This document shows, one piece after another, positions 23,250 through 31,771 of a DNA stretch of 33,536 nt. A program made the translations under genes and the position numbers. The number at the start of each line of letters is the position of its first letter. The stretch's first letter is position 1. The notes below the pieces were generated by a model. That model was given only the letters and a program-made list of their open reading frames with translations, did not search any database and was not told the origin of the DNA. Source of the DNA: JBBSGD01 sp038254435 (lineage in GTDB: Bacteria > Actinomycetota > CADDZG01 > WHSQ01); contig JBBSGD010000020.1 of NCBI GenBank assembly GCA_038254435.1, forward strand, positions 1 to 33,536, written 5' to 3'.

Positions 23250-24094
23250 CGCGGCACAGGTGGCAGCCCGCCGGGATGCCCCAGGGTGTCCCGCGCCGTC
23301 TTCGAGGCTGCGGTCAGCGCCTCGTCCGGCTCCGCGCCCCCGGCGAGGGCGTCCAGCAGCCCTGCGCAGAACGCGTCACCCGCGCCGACCGTGTCGATGA
23401 CGTCCACTTTCGGGGGCCCGGCGCGCACGATGGAGCCGTTGCGTGCGTGAAGCTCGGCACCCCGTGCGCCGTGCGTCACGCACAGCCATTCGAGGCCCGC
23501 GGCCCGATGGAAATAGGCGGCCGGGGCGGCGTCGAAGCCGAGCTCTGCTGCAACCACGCCCTCTTCCTCTTCGCTCATCTTGAGGACGGTGGCCCGCGCT
23601 ACGACGCGAGCAAGAAGGTTGCGATTGACGTGCGGGGCACGCAAGTTGACGTCGGCGGCGCGCACGGGCGCCGTGGTGGCATCGAGAAGACGGAGCAAGG
23701 TGGCGCGGCTCGTGCCCGAACGCCCCGCCAGCGTGCCGCAGTAAAAGAGACGGCACTCGGGCGGGCTCTGTGGTCCGGCGATCTGGTCCCACGCCGCCGG
23801 TGAAGGAATCGAAAAGCGTGGTCCATTCGGAGTGTGGGACACGAGCGCCCGGCCTGTCGGGAGGTGTTCGTCGAGCTCGACGAACGTGTCGTGAACGCCC
23901 CGCTGCGTTAGTGCCGCAACGATTTGCCGCCCGGCGTCGTCTCGCCCGACGCGCGTGACGAAGGCTACGTCCCACCCCCGCGCGGCGAGGTGCATCGCGA
24001 CGTGAAGAGGCGCTCCCGCAACCGCGCTCCCCGAGGGGGCCTCGTCGATGAGGGCCTCTCCAAAGACGAGGGCGCGCCGACGAGCGCTCCTCAT
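23246..24094 (-). CDS. PfkB-family carbohydrate kinase, fructokinase-like
   Basis: The start is ATG 24092-24094, 19 bases after the ABC ATPase stop, giving 282 residues. Features of the ribokinase/PfkB family are the opening ALVFGEALID, the substrate-binding GAPLHVAMHLAARG (near 27-40) and the ATP/anion-hole motif DTVGAGDAFCAG (234-245) with D240 as the catalytic base. The GEALIDE start and overall pattern are closest to fructokinases, but ketohexose versus pentose specificity cannot be decided by reading. It is the middle gene of a tight minus-strand operon (ATPase, kinase, glucosidase). Its probable role is to phosphorylate a sugar released inside the cell from an imported disaccharide. Confidence 0.83.
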   Translation of the reverse strand: MRSARRRALVFGEALIDEAPSGSAVAGAPLHVAMHLAARGWDVAFVTRVGRDDAGRQIVAALTQRGVHDTFVELDEHLPTGRALVSHTPNGPRFSIPSPAAWDQIAGPQSPPECRLFYCGTLAGRSGTSRATLLRLLDATTAPVRAADVNLRAPHVNRNLLARVVARATVLKMSEEEEGVVAAELGFDAAPAAYFHRAAGLEWLCVTHGARGAELHARNGSIVRAGPPKVDVIDTVGAGDAFCAGLLDALAGGAEPDEALTAASKTARDTLGHPGGLPPVPR

Positions 24095-24113
24095 GATGCC
24101 GGAACCGCCGGGA

Positions 24114-25319
24114 TCAGTTGTAGATGCCCTGACTCGTTTCGGGATCGAAGAAGTGAATGCGCGTCGAGTCAACGACGACCTCGGCGTCCTCCCCCTTGGC
24201 GATCTTGCTGCGCGGGTCGAGCTCTGCAACGAACTCGTTGCGGCCCGACTTGGCGCGTTGCTCGAGCGAGAGGACGCCTTCGCCTGCGTCCGCTTCGAGC
24301 TCCTTCATGTCCTCGGTTATGGCGAGGGGCGCGTCGACCACGAAATGAATGAGGGTCTCGGTGCCGATGGCTTCGAGCAGATCGACCCGGACCTTGAGGC
24401 CCGAGTGGCCCGCCGCGTCCCCCGCCAAAGCGGCGTCCTCGAAGTCCTGCGGGCGGATGCCGACGATGATCTCCTTGCCGACGTAGTCCTTGAGCTTGGG
24501 CCGCCTGTCGAGCGCGTGGCGCGAGATCTCGAGCGTTTGGTCTCCCACCGAGATGCGGAACCCGGCGCCCTCTTCCTTGAGCGGGGAGGTCAGGAAGTTC
24601 ATCGAAGGGCTGCCGATGAAACCGGCGACGAAGAGGTTTTTCGGATTGTCGAACAGCTGCGCGGGCGAGCCGACTTGCTGAAGCTCGCCCTTCTTGAGGA
24701 CGACGACGCGGTCTCCCATCGTCATGGCCTCGATCTGGTCGTGCGTTACGTACATGGTGGTGACCTTGAGGTCGTGCTGTATGCGCGAGATCTCCGAACG
24801 CATCTGAACGCGCAGCTTCGCGTCCAGGTTCGAAAGCGGCTCGTCCATTAGGAAGGCTTGCGGCTCGCGCACGATTGCCCGTCCCATCGCCACCCGCTGG
24901 CGCTGGCCTCCCGACAGGGCCTTCGGCTTGCGTTGCAGGTACTCGTCGAGGCCGAGCACACCGGCGGCCTCCTTGACGCGTTTGTCGATCTCCTCCTTGT
25001 CGAGCTTGGCGAGCTTCAGACCGAAGGCCATGTTCTCGTACACCGACATGTGCGGATAAAGCGCGTAGTTCTGAAAGACCATGGCTATGTCCCGGTCCTT
25101 GGGGGCCATGTCGTTGACCACCTTGTCACCGATGGTGACCTGACCGTCGGTGATCGACTCGAGCCCCGCCACCATGCGCAACGCGGTCGTCTTACCGCAG
25201 CCCGACGGTCCGACGAGGACCATGAACTCGCCGTCCTGGATATCGAGGCTCAGATCGTCGACGGCCAGCGCATCTTCTCCATAGCGCTTGCTGACTGAAT
25301 CGAGGCCAACCTCTGCCAT
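24114..25319 (-). CDS. Carbohydrate ABC transporter ATP-binding protein (MalK/UgpC/MsmK type)
   Basis: The 401-residue ATPase has Walker A GPSGCGKT (37-44), Q-loop VFQNYALYPH (81-90), signature LSGGQ (135-139), Walker B FLMDE (156-160) and switch H193. After about residue 240 it carries the C-terminal OB-type regulatory domain (IIVGIRPQDF) that marks the MalK group. It energises sugar uptake by the two permeases encoded on the opposite strand just across the divergent control region. Such ATPases are often shared among several sugar importers. First gene of the minus-strand operon; pfkB follows after 19 bases. Confidence 0.92.
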   Translation of the reverse strand: MAEVGLDSVSKRYGEDALAVDDLSLDIQDGEFMVLVGPSGCGKTTALRMVAGLESITDGQVTIGDKVVNDMAPKDRDIAMVFQNYALYPHMSVYENMAFGLKLAKLDKEEIDKRVKEAAGVLGLDEYLQRKPKALSGGQRQRVAMGRAIVREPQAFLMDEPLSNLDAKLRVQMRSEISRIQHDLKVTTMYVTHDQIEAMTMGDRVVVLKKGELQQVGSPAQLFDNPKNLFVAGFIGSPSMNFLTSPLKEEGAGFRISVGDQTLEISRHALDRRPKLKDYVGKEIIVGIRPQDFEDAALAGDAAGHSGLKVRVDLLEAIGTETLIHFVVDAPLAITEDMKELEADAGEGVLSLEQRAKSGRNEFVAELDPRSKIAKGEDAEVVVDSTRIHFFDPETSQGIYN

Positions 25320-25356
25320 TTCACACCCCCGAGCTCGACTTCACCGGCACGAGGCC

Positions 25357-25379
25357 GGAACCGGTTTCTCATGACTGTA
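25357..25379 (-). promoter_or_regulatory. LacI-type operator candidate and -10 box of the ATPase operon
   Basis: AACCGGTT at 25359-25366 is a perfect palindrome with a central CG, in the wider near-palindrome GGAACCGGTTTC (25357-25368). This resembles LacI-family operators. On the minus strand TACAGT (25374-25379) could be the -10 box, placing the palindrome on the transcription start. No LacI-family gene is present in the window. Confidence 0.38.
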
Positions 25380-25423
25380 CGTGCCGGCTGTTAGCTTAGT
25401 CCCAAAGCGGCCGCCCGCGCCCG

Positions 25424-25453
25424 CTGACGGCCGGCGCTCTTTTCGACTATCCT
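25424..25453 (+). promoter_or_regulatory. Promoter candidate of the binding-protein operon
   Basis: CTGACG (25424-25429) and TATCCT (25448-25453) are separated by 18 bases and fit a housekeeping -35/-10 pair with one mismatch in the first. The leader would be about 65 bases. It contains GCACC-GG-GGTGC at 25491-25502, an inverted repeat that could bind protein or fold. Confidence 0.4.
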
Positions 25454-25524
25454 GGTAGTGGAATGTGCAGCAGCGATCTGTGGCTCGGGCGCACCGGGGT
25501 GCAGCGACACAAGGGGGTTGGGCA

Positions 25525-26868
25525 ATGACCAAGCCGTCGGCTACTTACAAGGGCCTGTCGCGCCGGGAGTTCCTGCGGCTGTCGGGAGCCGGCGTAGCCT
25601 CAGCAGCCCTCCTCCAGGCGTGCGGAGGCTTCTCTAGCAGCTCCGGCAGCTCCAGCAAGAAGCTGATCTTCAGCCACGGGCCGGACGACTCGGGCACCGT
25701 CAAGCTCCTCATCGACAAGTTCAACAAGGAGAACAGCAAGGGCATCAGCGTCGACTGGCGCGAGCAATCTGCCGATACAGGCGCTTACTTCGACTCGCTC
25801 AAGACCCAGTTCCAGGCGGGTGGGGGAGACATCGACGTCATCTCGGGAGACGTCATCTGGCCGGCGCAGTTCGGCTTCAACGGTTGGGTCGAGGACCTTT
25901 CGAACCTGTTTGACGACAGCATGCAATCGCAGTTCCTGTCCGGTCCTCTGGAGGCCGTCACCTACAAGGGGAAGCCCTACGCGGTGCCGTGGTTCACGGA
26001 TGCCGGGATGTTCTGGTACCGCAAGGACCTCATGAAGAAGAACGGCTACGACCCCAACAAGCCGCCCACGACCTGGGAAGAGCTGCAGGGCATGGCCAAG
26101 AAGATCGTCGGCTCGGGCGATGCCAAGTACGGGCTCGTCTTCCAGGGCGACCAGTACGAGGGCGGCGTCTGCAACGGTGCCGAGTACATCTGGGGAGCCG
26201 GCGGCGACATTCTCGACCCCTCGGACCCAACGAAGGTAGTAATCGACGGCTCCCAGGCGACTACCGGATTGACCACCGAGCGCTCACAGGTAACGACAAG
26301 CACTGCGCCCCAGGCAGTCGTCACCTTCGAGGAGCAGGACTGCCAGACCGCTTACCTCAACGGGAGCTCGGCCTTCATGCGCAACTGGCCCTACATGTAC
26401 GGGCTCATTGCCGGCGGCAAGGAAACGGGCTCCAAGATCACTCCCGCGCAGGTCGGCGTCGCGCCCCTGCCGGCGAGCACGCCCGGGGGCAAGGGCTACA
26501 GCTGCCTCGGTGGGTGGAACCTGTTCATCAACGCCCAAAGCGACAAGAAGGACGATGCCTGGGAGCTCGTCAAGTTCCTCGCGGGGCCCGAGGCCGCCAA
26601 GATCCGGGCCCTCAAGGGCGGGTTCCTGTCTCCTCTCAAGACCACCTACACGGACAAGGCGGTGACGGGCAAGGTGCCGGTGCTGGGGCTTGCGTCCTCG
26701 CTGGCCGATCAAATTCGCTCACGTCCGGTTTCGCCCTTCTACTCGGACCTGTCGCTCAAGATGCAGGCCGGCTTCAACGCCTCGATCAAGGGCACCGAGA
26801 CTCCTACAGACACTGTGAGTCAGCTTCAGAGCGAAATGCAGGGCATCATCGACCAGGGCACTTCCTAG
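25525..26868 (+). CDS. Sugar ABC transporter substrate-binding lipoprotein, Tat-exported
   Basis: ATG 25525 is preceded by AAGGGGG with a 7-base gap. The 447-residue protein has a twin-arginine signal SRREF (12-16), a hydrophobic run and a lipobox ending at C33 (LLQAC). It should therefore be exported folded and anchored as a lipoprotein. A Ser/Gly linker follows. The mature part shows the family 1 solute-binding pattern, including AVPWFTDAGMFWYRKDL and GYSCLGGWNLFINAQSDKKDDAWEL. This is the group that binds maltose, trehalose and related glucosides. It is the first gene of the plus-strand transport operon. The exact sugar cannot be named from sequence. Confidence 0.9.
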   Translation: MTKPSATYKGLSRREFLRLSGAGVASAALLQACGGFSSSSGSSSKKLIFSHGPDDSGTVKLLIDKFNKENSKGISVDWREQSADTGAYFDSLKTQFQAGGGDIDVISGDVIWPAQFGFNGWVEDLSNLFDDSMQSQFLSGPLEAVTYKGKPYAVPWFTDAGMFWYRKDLMKKNGYDPNKPPTTWEELQGMAKKIVGSGDAKYGLVFQGDQYEGGVCNGAEYIWGAGGDILDPSDPTKVVIDGSQATTGLTTERSQVTTSTAPQAVVTFEEQDCQTAYLNGSSAFMRNWPYMYGLIAGGKETGSKITPAQVGVAPLPASTPGGKGYSCLGGWNLFINAQSDKKDDAWELVKFLAGPEAAKIRALKGGFLSPLKTTYTDKAVTGKVPVLGLASSLADQIRSRPVSPFYSDLSLKMQAGFNASIKGTETPTDTVSQLQSEMQGIIDQGTS

Positions 26869-26926
26869 ACTGCTTACGAGTCCCGACGGATGAGGGCGGG
26901 CACAACGACGTCCCGGGGGTGAAGCT

Positions 26927-27865
26927 GTGGCTGAAAGTGTGAGCGCAAAGCAGGTGGCGGCCCGCAAGGGCCGCCGGCCGGGCCTGTTCAGCAGTTTCAA
27001 GAACGAGTTCCGCAACAAAGACCGCCGCCTCGCGTATTACATGATCGCTCCCGTCCTTATCATCATCCTGGCCGTGGCCGTCTATCCGATCGTCTACGCG
27101 ATCTACCTCAGCTTCCAAGAGGTGATCCCCAACCAGCCCTCGCACTGGGCCGGTTTGCAGAACTACACGCAGATGTTCAGCGACCCCATATTCCACTCGG
27201 CGCTGCTCAACACGGCGATCTTCACGGTGTGCAGCGTCGCCCTCGAGCTGGTGCTGGGGATCCCCATCGCTCTGGCGCTCAACCGTGCCTTCAAAGGGCG
27301 CGGAGTCGCTCGCGCCGCTTCGCTCGCGCCCTACGCATTCCCCACAGCCATCTGGGCGATCATGTGGCGGCTGATGTTCCAGGACCAGGTCGGGATCATG
27401 CAATACATCTCCACCAAGCTGCACATCTTCACCGACCCGATTCTCGGCAGCTCGGGAGCTCTGCTGATTGCCGGAGTGATCGTGGACGTGTGGAAGACGA
27501 CTCCCTTCATGGCGCTGCTAATCCTTGCAGGGCTCCAGGTCATCCCGCGCGATGTCTACGAAGCGGCGCGGGTCGATGGTGCGACGCCGTGGCAACAGTT
27601 CTGGCGCATCACGCTTCCGCTCGTCAAGCCCGCTCTGCTGGTGGCGGTGCTCTTTCGGACCCTCGACGCATGGCGCGTCTACGATTTGTTCTGGGTTATG
27701 GGCAGCAAGCAGCTGAACTCGCTCTCCACCTACGTCTACACGGGCGTGAGCGTTTCCCAGCTGGACTTCTCGCTTGGCAACGCCGCGGCCGTGTTTGTCT
27801 TCGTCAGCTCTTTGTTGATCGCGCTGGTGTTCCTAAGGGGCATCGGCACTCGGGCTCAGGGGTAG
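26927..27865 (+). CDS. Sugar ABC transporter permease, MalF type
   Basis: Starting at GTG 26927 behind a GGGGGTG ribosome binding site, the protein is 312 residues. A polar N-terminus of about 35 residues is followed by six membrane helices. The EAA loop that docks with the ATPase is visible as YEAARVDGATPWQQFWRITLP (about 209-229). The loop after the first helix (VIPNQPSHWAGLQNYTQMF) is typical of MalF/UgpA-type permeases. It pairs with the next permease, whose gene begins directly after this stop. Confidence 0.92.
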   Translation: MAESVSAKQVAARKGRRPGLFSSFKNEFRNKDRRLAYYMIAPVLIIILAVAVYPIVYAIYLSFQEVIPNQPSHWAGLQNYTQMFSDPIFHSALLNTAIFTVCSVALELVLGIPIALALNRAFKGRGVARAASLAPYAFPTAIWAIMWRLMFQDQVGIMQYISTKLHIFTDPILGSSGALLIAGVIVDVWKTTPFMALLILAGLQVIPRDVYEAARVDGATPWQQFWRITLPLVKPALLVAVLFRTLDAWRVYDLFWVMGSKQLNSLSTYVYTGVSVSQLDFSLGNAAAVFVFVSSLLIALVFLRGIGTRAQG

Positions 27866-28702
27866 GTGCACATGTACGAGAGTCGGCTCAGCCGGACCGC
27901 CTTTTATTTCTTCGTGGCGCTCTTTGTAATAATGCTTCTGTTCCCGCTGCTGTGGATCTTGAAGCTGAGTCTCATTAGCCCCGCCGAGCTGCAGCAGTCA
28001 CCTCCAACGCTCCTGCCCCATTCGTTCGATACGGGGTCGTACGAGCGTGCCTTCAGCGACTCGCGTTTCGTGCACGGGCTCACCAACAGCATCATCATCG
28101 CCGGCATCACTACGATCATCTGCTTGATCGTGGGCTCAATAGCGGCCTATGCTCTGGCGCGCCTCAAGTTCACCCTGCGCACGCCGGTCATGACCATCAT
28201 CCTTGCCATCGCCTTTTTCCCTGCGGTGGCGATCCTCGGCCCCCTGTTCCTTCAGTTCACCACGCTGCACCTCATCAACACCTACTGGGCGATGGTCATC
28301 CCGGACACCTTGTTCGCTCTCCCTCTGTCCATCTACTTGCTGGTCGCTTACTTCCAGGAGCTGCCCACCTCGCTCGAGGAGGCAGCGCGCGTCGACGGCG
28401 CGTCGACACTTCAGGTCTTCCGTCGAATCACGCTGCCCTTGTCCCTTCCCGGCATCGTCACGACCGGTCTCCTTACGTTCATCTTTGCGTGGAACGAGTT
28501 CCTGTTCGCAAACACTTTCGCCTTTGACGAGCGCACGCAGCCCGCCACGGTGGCGATCCCCAACTTCGCGACGGTGCACACGCAGGACTTCGGCGCGCAG
28601 GCGGCGGCGTCCCTCATCGTCACCGTGCCCCTCGTGCTGCTCGTGCTGTTCTTCCAGCGGCGCATCGTGTCCGGCCTTACCGCCGGGTCCACCACCGGCT
28701 GA
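27866..28702 (+). CDS. Sugar ABC transporter permease, MalG type
   Basis: The coding frame opens with GTG 27866 directly after the previous stop; ATG 27872, two codons on, is an equally plausible start. The 278-residue product has six predicted membrane helices. Its EAA loop reads LEEAARVDGASTLQVFRRITLP (about 170-191), followed by the FIFAWNEFLFANTF segment characteristic of MalG/UgpE-type permeases. With the MalF-type partner it forms the channel, powered by the ATPase on the opposite strand. Confidence 0.92.
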   Translation: MHMYESRLSRTAFYFFVALFVIMLLFPLLWILKLSLISPAELQQSPPTLLPHSFDTGSYERAFSDSRFVHGLTNSIIIAGITTIICLIVGSIAAYALARLKFTLRTPVMTIILAIAFFPAVAILGPLFLQFTTLHLINTYWAMVIPDTLFALPLSIYLLVAYFQELPTSLEEAARVDGASTLQVFRRITLPLSLPGIVTTGLLTFIFAWNEFLFANTFAFDERTQPATVAIPNFATVHTQDFGAQAAASLIVTVPLVLLVLFFQRRIVSGLTAGSTTG

Positions 28703-28717
28703 TCAGAAAGAGCTGCT

Positions 28718-30298
28718 GTGGCCTGGTGGCGCGACGCCGTCATCTATCAGATCTACCCGTGGTCCTTCGGCGATACGAACGGGGACGGCTTGGGTGATCT
28801 GCCCGGAGTGATCGAGCACCTCGATTATCTCCACTGGCTCGGAGTCGATGCGCTGTGGCTCAACCCGACGATGCCCTCACCCAACAGCGACTGGGGCTAC
28901 GACGTGGCCGACTACCGCGCCGTGCATCCGGTTCTGGGCACCATGGACGATCTCGACCGCCTCGTTGCTGCCGCCGGGTCAAGGGACATGAGGATCCTGC
29001 TCGACCTCGTCCCGAACCACACGAGCGACACCCACCCCTGGTTCCTCGAGTCGCTCGACGGCCGCACCTCGCCGCGCCGCGACTGGTATGTGTGGGCAGA
29101 CCCCAAGCCCGATGGCTCCGCGCCGAACAACTGGCTCAGCGTCGCCGGCGGCTCTGCGTGGAGCCTCGACGAGGCCAGCGGCCAGTTCTACCTTCACAAT
29201 TTTCTGCCTCGTCAACCCGATCTCAACTGGTGGAACGAGGAAGTACGCGACGAGTTCGATGACATTCTGCGTTTCTGGTTCGATCGGGGGATCGCCGGCT
29301 GGCGCATCGACGTCTGTCATGCCGTGATCAAGGACTCGCAGCTTAGGGACAACCCTCCCGCCACCGAGGACGATCATCCTCTAGTGCGCCGGCACGGGCA
29401 GCGGTCGGTTTACAACATGAACCGGCCCGAGGTACACGAGATAATCGAACGCTGGCGCAAGGTCGGAGGCGAGTACGAGCCCGAGCGAGCGCTCATCGGC
29501 GAGACGTGGCTCCTCAATTTGGAGCAGATGGTCAGCTTCTACGGAACCGGCGCCAACGAGCTGAGCCTCGCCTTCAACTTCGTGTTCGCCTTCGCTCCAT
29601 ATGAAGCGGCCGAGATGTCTGAGATAGTGCGCCGGACTCACGAGCTGCTGCCTCCGGACGCGTGGCCGGTGTGGTTTGGTTCCAACCACGACGTGTCGCG
29701 CTGGCCGACTCGCTGGGCACAGGGTCACGACGCGAGGATCAGGCTCGGCCTCATGATGCTCCTTACTCTGCGAGGAACTCCGGTCCTTTATTACGGAGAC
29801 GAGATCGGGCAGACGGACACGGCGGTTCCCGATGACCTTCTGCGGGACGGGATGGGGCTCCCCGGCACGTCTGGTTACCCGGGTCGGGACGCCGAGCGCA
29901 CGCCTATGCAGTGGACCGGCGCCCCCGGGGCCGGTTTCACCTCCTCCGCCGTTGACCCATGGCTGCCGTTCGGGGAACCGTCGCGCAACGTCGCCGCGCA
30001 GAAGGAGGACACCGGCAGCGTGCTGACACTGTGCCGCGCGCTGATCCGGGTGCGGCGAGCATCCGCCGATCTCGTGTCTGGTGGCTATGAGGAGAGGCCG
30101 GCGCCCGGAGGTGTGTGGCTGTACCGCCGGGGCGACGCCACCCTCGTCGCCCTCAACTTCGGCGACTCCCCGGCCGTGGCGGCGACCGGCGTGGGAGCCG
30201 TGCGCCTGGCGAGCCTGCACGACCGCAGCGGTGAGAAAGTCGAGAGCGAGCTCGCCCTTGCACCCTGGGAGGGAGCGATAGTCGAGCTCGCTGAGTGA
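28718..30298 (+). CDS. GH13 alpha-glucosidase (intracellular)
   Basis: The 526-residue enzyme starts at GTG 28718, 15 bases after the permease stop. The GH13 blocks are complete: a calcium-type loop DTNGDGLGD (19-27), region I DLVPNH (96-101), nucleophile D198 in GWRIDVCHA, acid/base E262 in LIGETW and transition-state stabiliser D325 in SNHD. No signal peptide is present, so it acts in the cytoplasm on an imported sugar. The start WWRDAVIYQIYPWSFGDTNGDG is typical of exo-acting oligo-1,6-/alpha-glucosidases. Sucrose hydrolase and trehalulose- or turanose-type activity are alternatives, and these would supply fructose for the PfkB kinase. Last gene of the transport operon. Confidence 0.88.
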   Translation: MAWWRDAVIYQIYPWSFGDTNGDGLGDLPGVIEHLDYLHWLGVDALWLNPTMPSPNSDWGYDVADYRAVHPVLGTMDDLDRLVAAAGSRDMRILLDLVPNHTSDTHPWFLESLDGRTSPRRDWYVWADPKPDGSAPNNWLSVAGGSAWSLDEASGQFYLHNFLPRQPDLNWWNEEVRDEFDDILRFWFDRGIAGWRIDVCHAVIKDSQLRDNPPATEDDHPLVRRHGQRSVYNMNRPEVHEIIERWRKVGGEYEPERALIGETWLLNLEQMVSFYGTGANELSLAFNFVFAFAPYEAAEMSEIVRRTHELLPPDAWPVWFGSNHDVSRWPTRWAQGHDARIRLGLMMLLTLRGTPVLYYGDEIGQTDTAVPDDLLRDGMGLPGTSGYPGRDAERTPMQWTGAPGAGFTSSAVDPWLPFGEPSRNVAAQKEDTGSVLTLCRALIRVRRASADLVSGGYEERPAPGGVWLYRRGDATLVALNFGDSPAVAATGVGAVRLASLHDRSGEKVESELALAPWEGAIVELAE

Positions 30299-30314
30299 GC
30301 GCGCTAGTCGCGCT
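30298..30314. terminator. Hairpin between convergent GH13 and aldo/keto reductase genes
   Basis: AGCGCG (30298-30303) and CGCGCT (30309-30314) form a 6-bp stem with loop CTAGT. The last base of the GH13 stop starts the stem, and the loop holds the reductase stop (CTA on the plus strand). Confidence 0.42.
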
Positions 30315-31299
30315 GGGCTGCGGCGATGAACGAGTACGGATAGATGGGCTCGAGCCGTCCGGCTTCGGTCAGACGGCGAACCTGCTCGCCGGCGAGCTCC
30401 CAGCCCGTCGCACCGAGGTTGTCTTGTAGCTGCTCGAGCGTGCGAGCTCCGATGATGGGGGCAGCCACTCCCGGCTGGTTGAGCAGCCACCGCAGCGCCA
30501 CCTGGGAGTGGCTCCGCCCGGTGCCGGCGACCACCACCTCGAGCTCCTCGAGGACGTGCCAGTTGCGCTCGGTTGCCCGCTTGCTCCAGTGCTCCTCGAG
30601 GTCCTCGTCTGCGCCGGTGATGCGGGCGCCGGGGGGAGGAGGCTCGTCGCGCCGGTACTTGCCGGTGAGGAAGCCCTGGCCGAGCGGGCCCCAGGGAAGG
30701 ATCCCGAGCCCCGATGCCAGGCACGCCGGCACCACCTCGTACTCGACGTGCCTCTCGATCATCGAGTACTGGGGCTGTAGTGAGACGAAGGGCTCGAGGC
30801 CGTGCGTCCCGGCAACCGCCTGCGCCGCGGCTATCTGCCAGCCGGTGAAGTTCGAGAGACCGAGGTACCTGACTTTTCCCGAGCGCACCAGGTCTGCGAG
30901 GGTGCGCATGGTCTCGTCGAGCGGAGTGGCGCGATCCCAGCAGTGGACTTGATAGAGGTCGATGTAGTCGGTGCCGAGGCGCCTCAGGCTCGCCTCGCAT
31001 GCGTGCAGGATGTGCTTGCGCGACAAGCCGGCGTCGTTGCTCCCGTCGCCCATGGGGAAGCGCACCTTGGTGGCCAGCACGACATCGTCTCGCCGCCCTC
31101 GAAGAGCCCTGCCCGTGATGGCTTCGGCCACTCCTGCGCCGTAGACGTCGGCGGTGTCGATGAAGTTGCCGCCGGCGCCGAGATAGGCGCTGACCATCGC
31201 GGTGGAAGTCGCCTCGTCGGCCTCCCTCCCGAAGGTCATGGTTCCCAGGCAGAGCTCGGACACCATGAGCCCGGAGCTCCCCAGACGTCGATGATCCAT
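30304..31299 (-). CDS. Aldo/keto reductase
   Basis: The 331-residue protein begins at ATG 31297-31299 with AAGGAA about ten bases upstream. It shows the opening RRLGSSGLMVSELCLGTMTFG and the catalytic tetrad D48, Y53, K78 and H119 (FIDTADVYG, ATKVRF and QVHCWD). The NADPH-binding C-terminal part reads APIIGARTLEQLQDNL. This is the AKR11/12-like group that reduces small aldehydes, ketones or ketosugars. Its substrate is unknown. It is convergent with the GH13 gene, so it is probably not part of the sugar operon, although a sugar substrate is possible. Confidence 0.88.
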   Translation of the reverse strand: MDHRRLGSSGLMVSELCLGTMTFGREADEATSTAMVSAYLGAGGNFIDTADVYGAGVAEAITGRALRGRRDDVVLATKVRFPMGDGSNDAGLSRKHILHACEASLRRLGTDYIDLYQVHCWDRATPLDETMRTLADLVRSGKVRYLGLSNFTGWQIAAAQAVAGTHGLEPFVSLQPQYSMIERHVEYEVVPACLASGLGILPWGPLGQGFLTGKYRRDEPPPPGARITGADEDLEEHWSKRATERNWHVLEELEVVVAGTGRSHSQVALRWLLNQPGVAAPIIGARTLEQLQDNLGATGWELAGEQVRRLTEAGRLEPIYPYSFIAAAQRD

Positions 31300-31336
31300 G
31301 TGGGCGGTTCCTTCCTTTCTCGGGCGTAATCGCCCC

Positions 31337-31342
31337 TAGGCT
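31337..31342 (+). promoter_or_regulatory. TAGGCT -10 candidate for the receiver-domain gene
   Basis: TAGGCT fits TANNNT and would start transcription near 31349, about 30 bases before the ATG at 31379 and 12 bases before an in-frame TTG at 31361. Confidence 0.3.
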
Positions 31343-31378
31343 ATTGCGGCCGGCCGGGCTTTGGCACAGGCTGGCGCG

Positions 31379-31738
31379 ATGGGTGCCCGTCCGGTGGTTC
31401 TGCTCGTCGACGACGATCCCTCCATGCGCGAGCTCCTGTCGCTGATGTTCTCCACGCACGGAGGATTTTGCATCGCAGGCGTCGCACAAGACGGCTTCGA
31501 GGGGGCGATGCTCGCCGCCGACCTCAAGCCGGACATCGTGGTGCTCGACTGCGTCATGCCGCGCTGGGACGGGGCGCGCGCCGCAATTTTCATCAGGGAG
31601 CACTCCCCGGCTACCAAGATCGTTGCGTTTTCGGCCGTGCTCGAGGAGTCGCCCGAGTGGGCGGACACCTTTCTCGTCAAGCACGACGTCACGCGGCTCG
31701 TGACGAAGGTCGAGGAGCTGGTCGCGCAGTCCGCCTAA
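31379..31738 (+). CDS. Stand-alone response-regulator receiver domain
   Basis: From ATG 31379 the protein is 119 residues and consists only of a receiver domain. The acidic pocket D11/D12 (LLVDDDPSMRELL), phosphoacceptor D57 (VVLDCVMPRWDG), switch S85 (VAFSA) and conserved K101 (FLVKHD) are all present. The usual Pro after the Lys is replaced by His. There is no output domain, so it probably works by binding a partner, in the manner of CheY or phosphorelay proteins. No histidine kinase lies nearby. An in-frame TTG at 31361 is an alternative start. Confidence 0.85.
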   Translation: MGARPVVLLVDDDPSMRELLSLMFSTHGGFCIAGVAQDGFEGAMLAADLKPDIVVLDCVMPRWDGARAAIFIREHSPATKIVAFSAVLEESPEWADTFLVKHDVTRLVTKVEELVAQSA

Positions 31739-31771
31739 CCCCCATCGTTGGCGGGGTATGCGGGTTAGGCG
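31732..31771. terminator. Bidirectional hairpin containing both stop codons
   Basis: CGCCTAACCC (31732-31741) and GGGTTAGGCG (31762-31771) form a perfect 10-bp stem with a 20-nt loop. The left arm contains the TAA of the receiver gene, and the right arm contains the TAA of the opposing thiolase gene. Confidence 0.6.
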
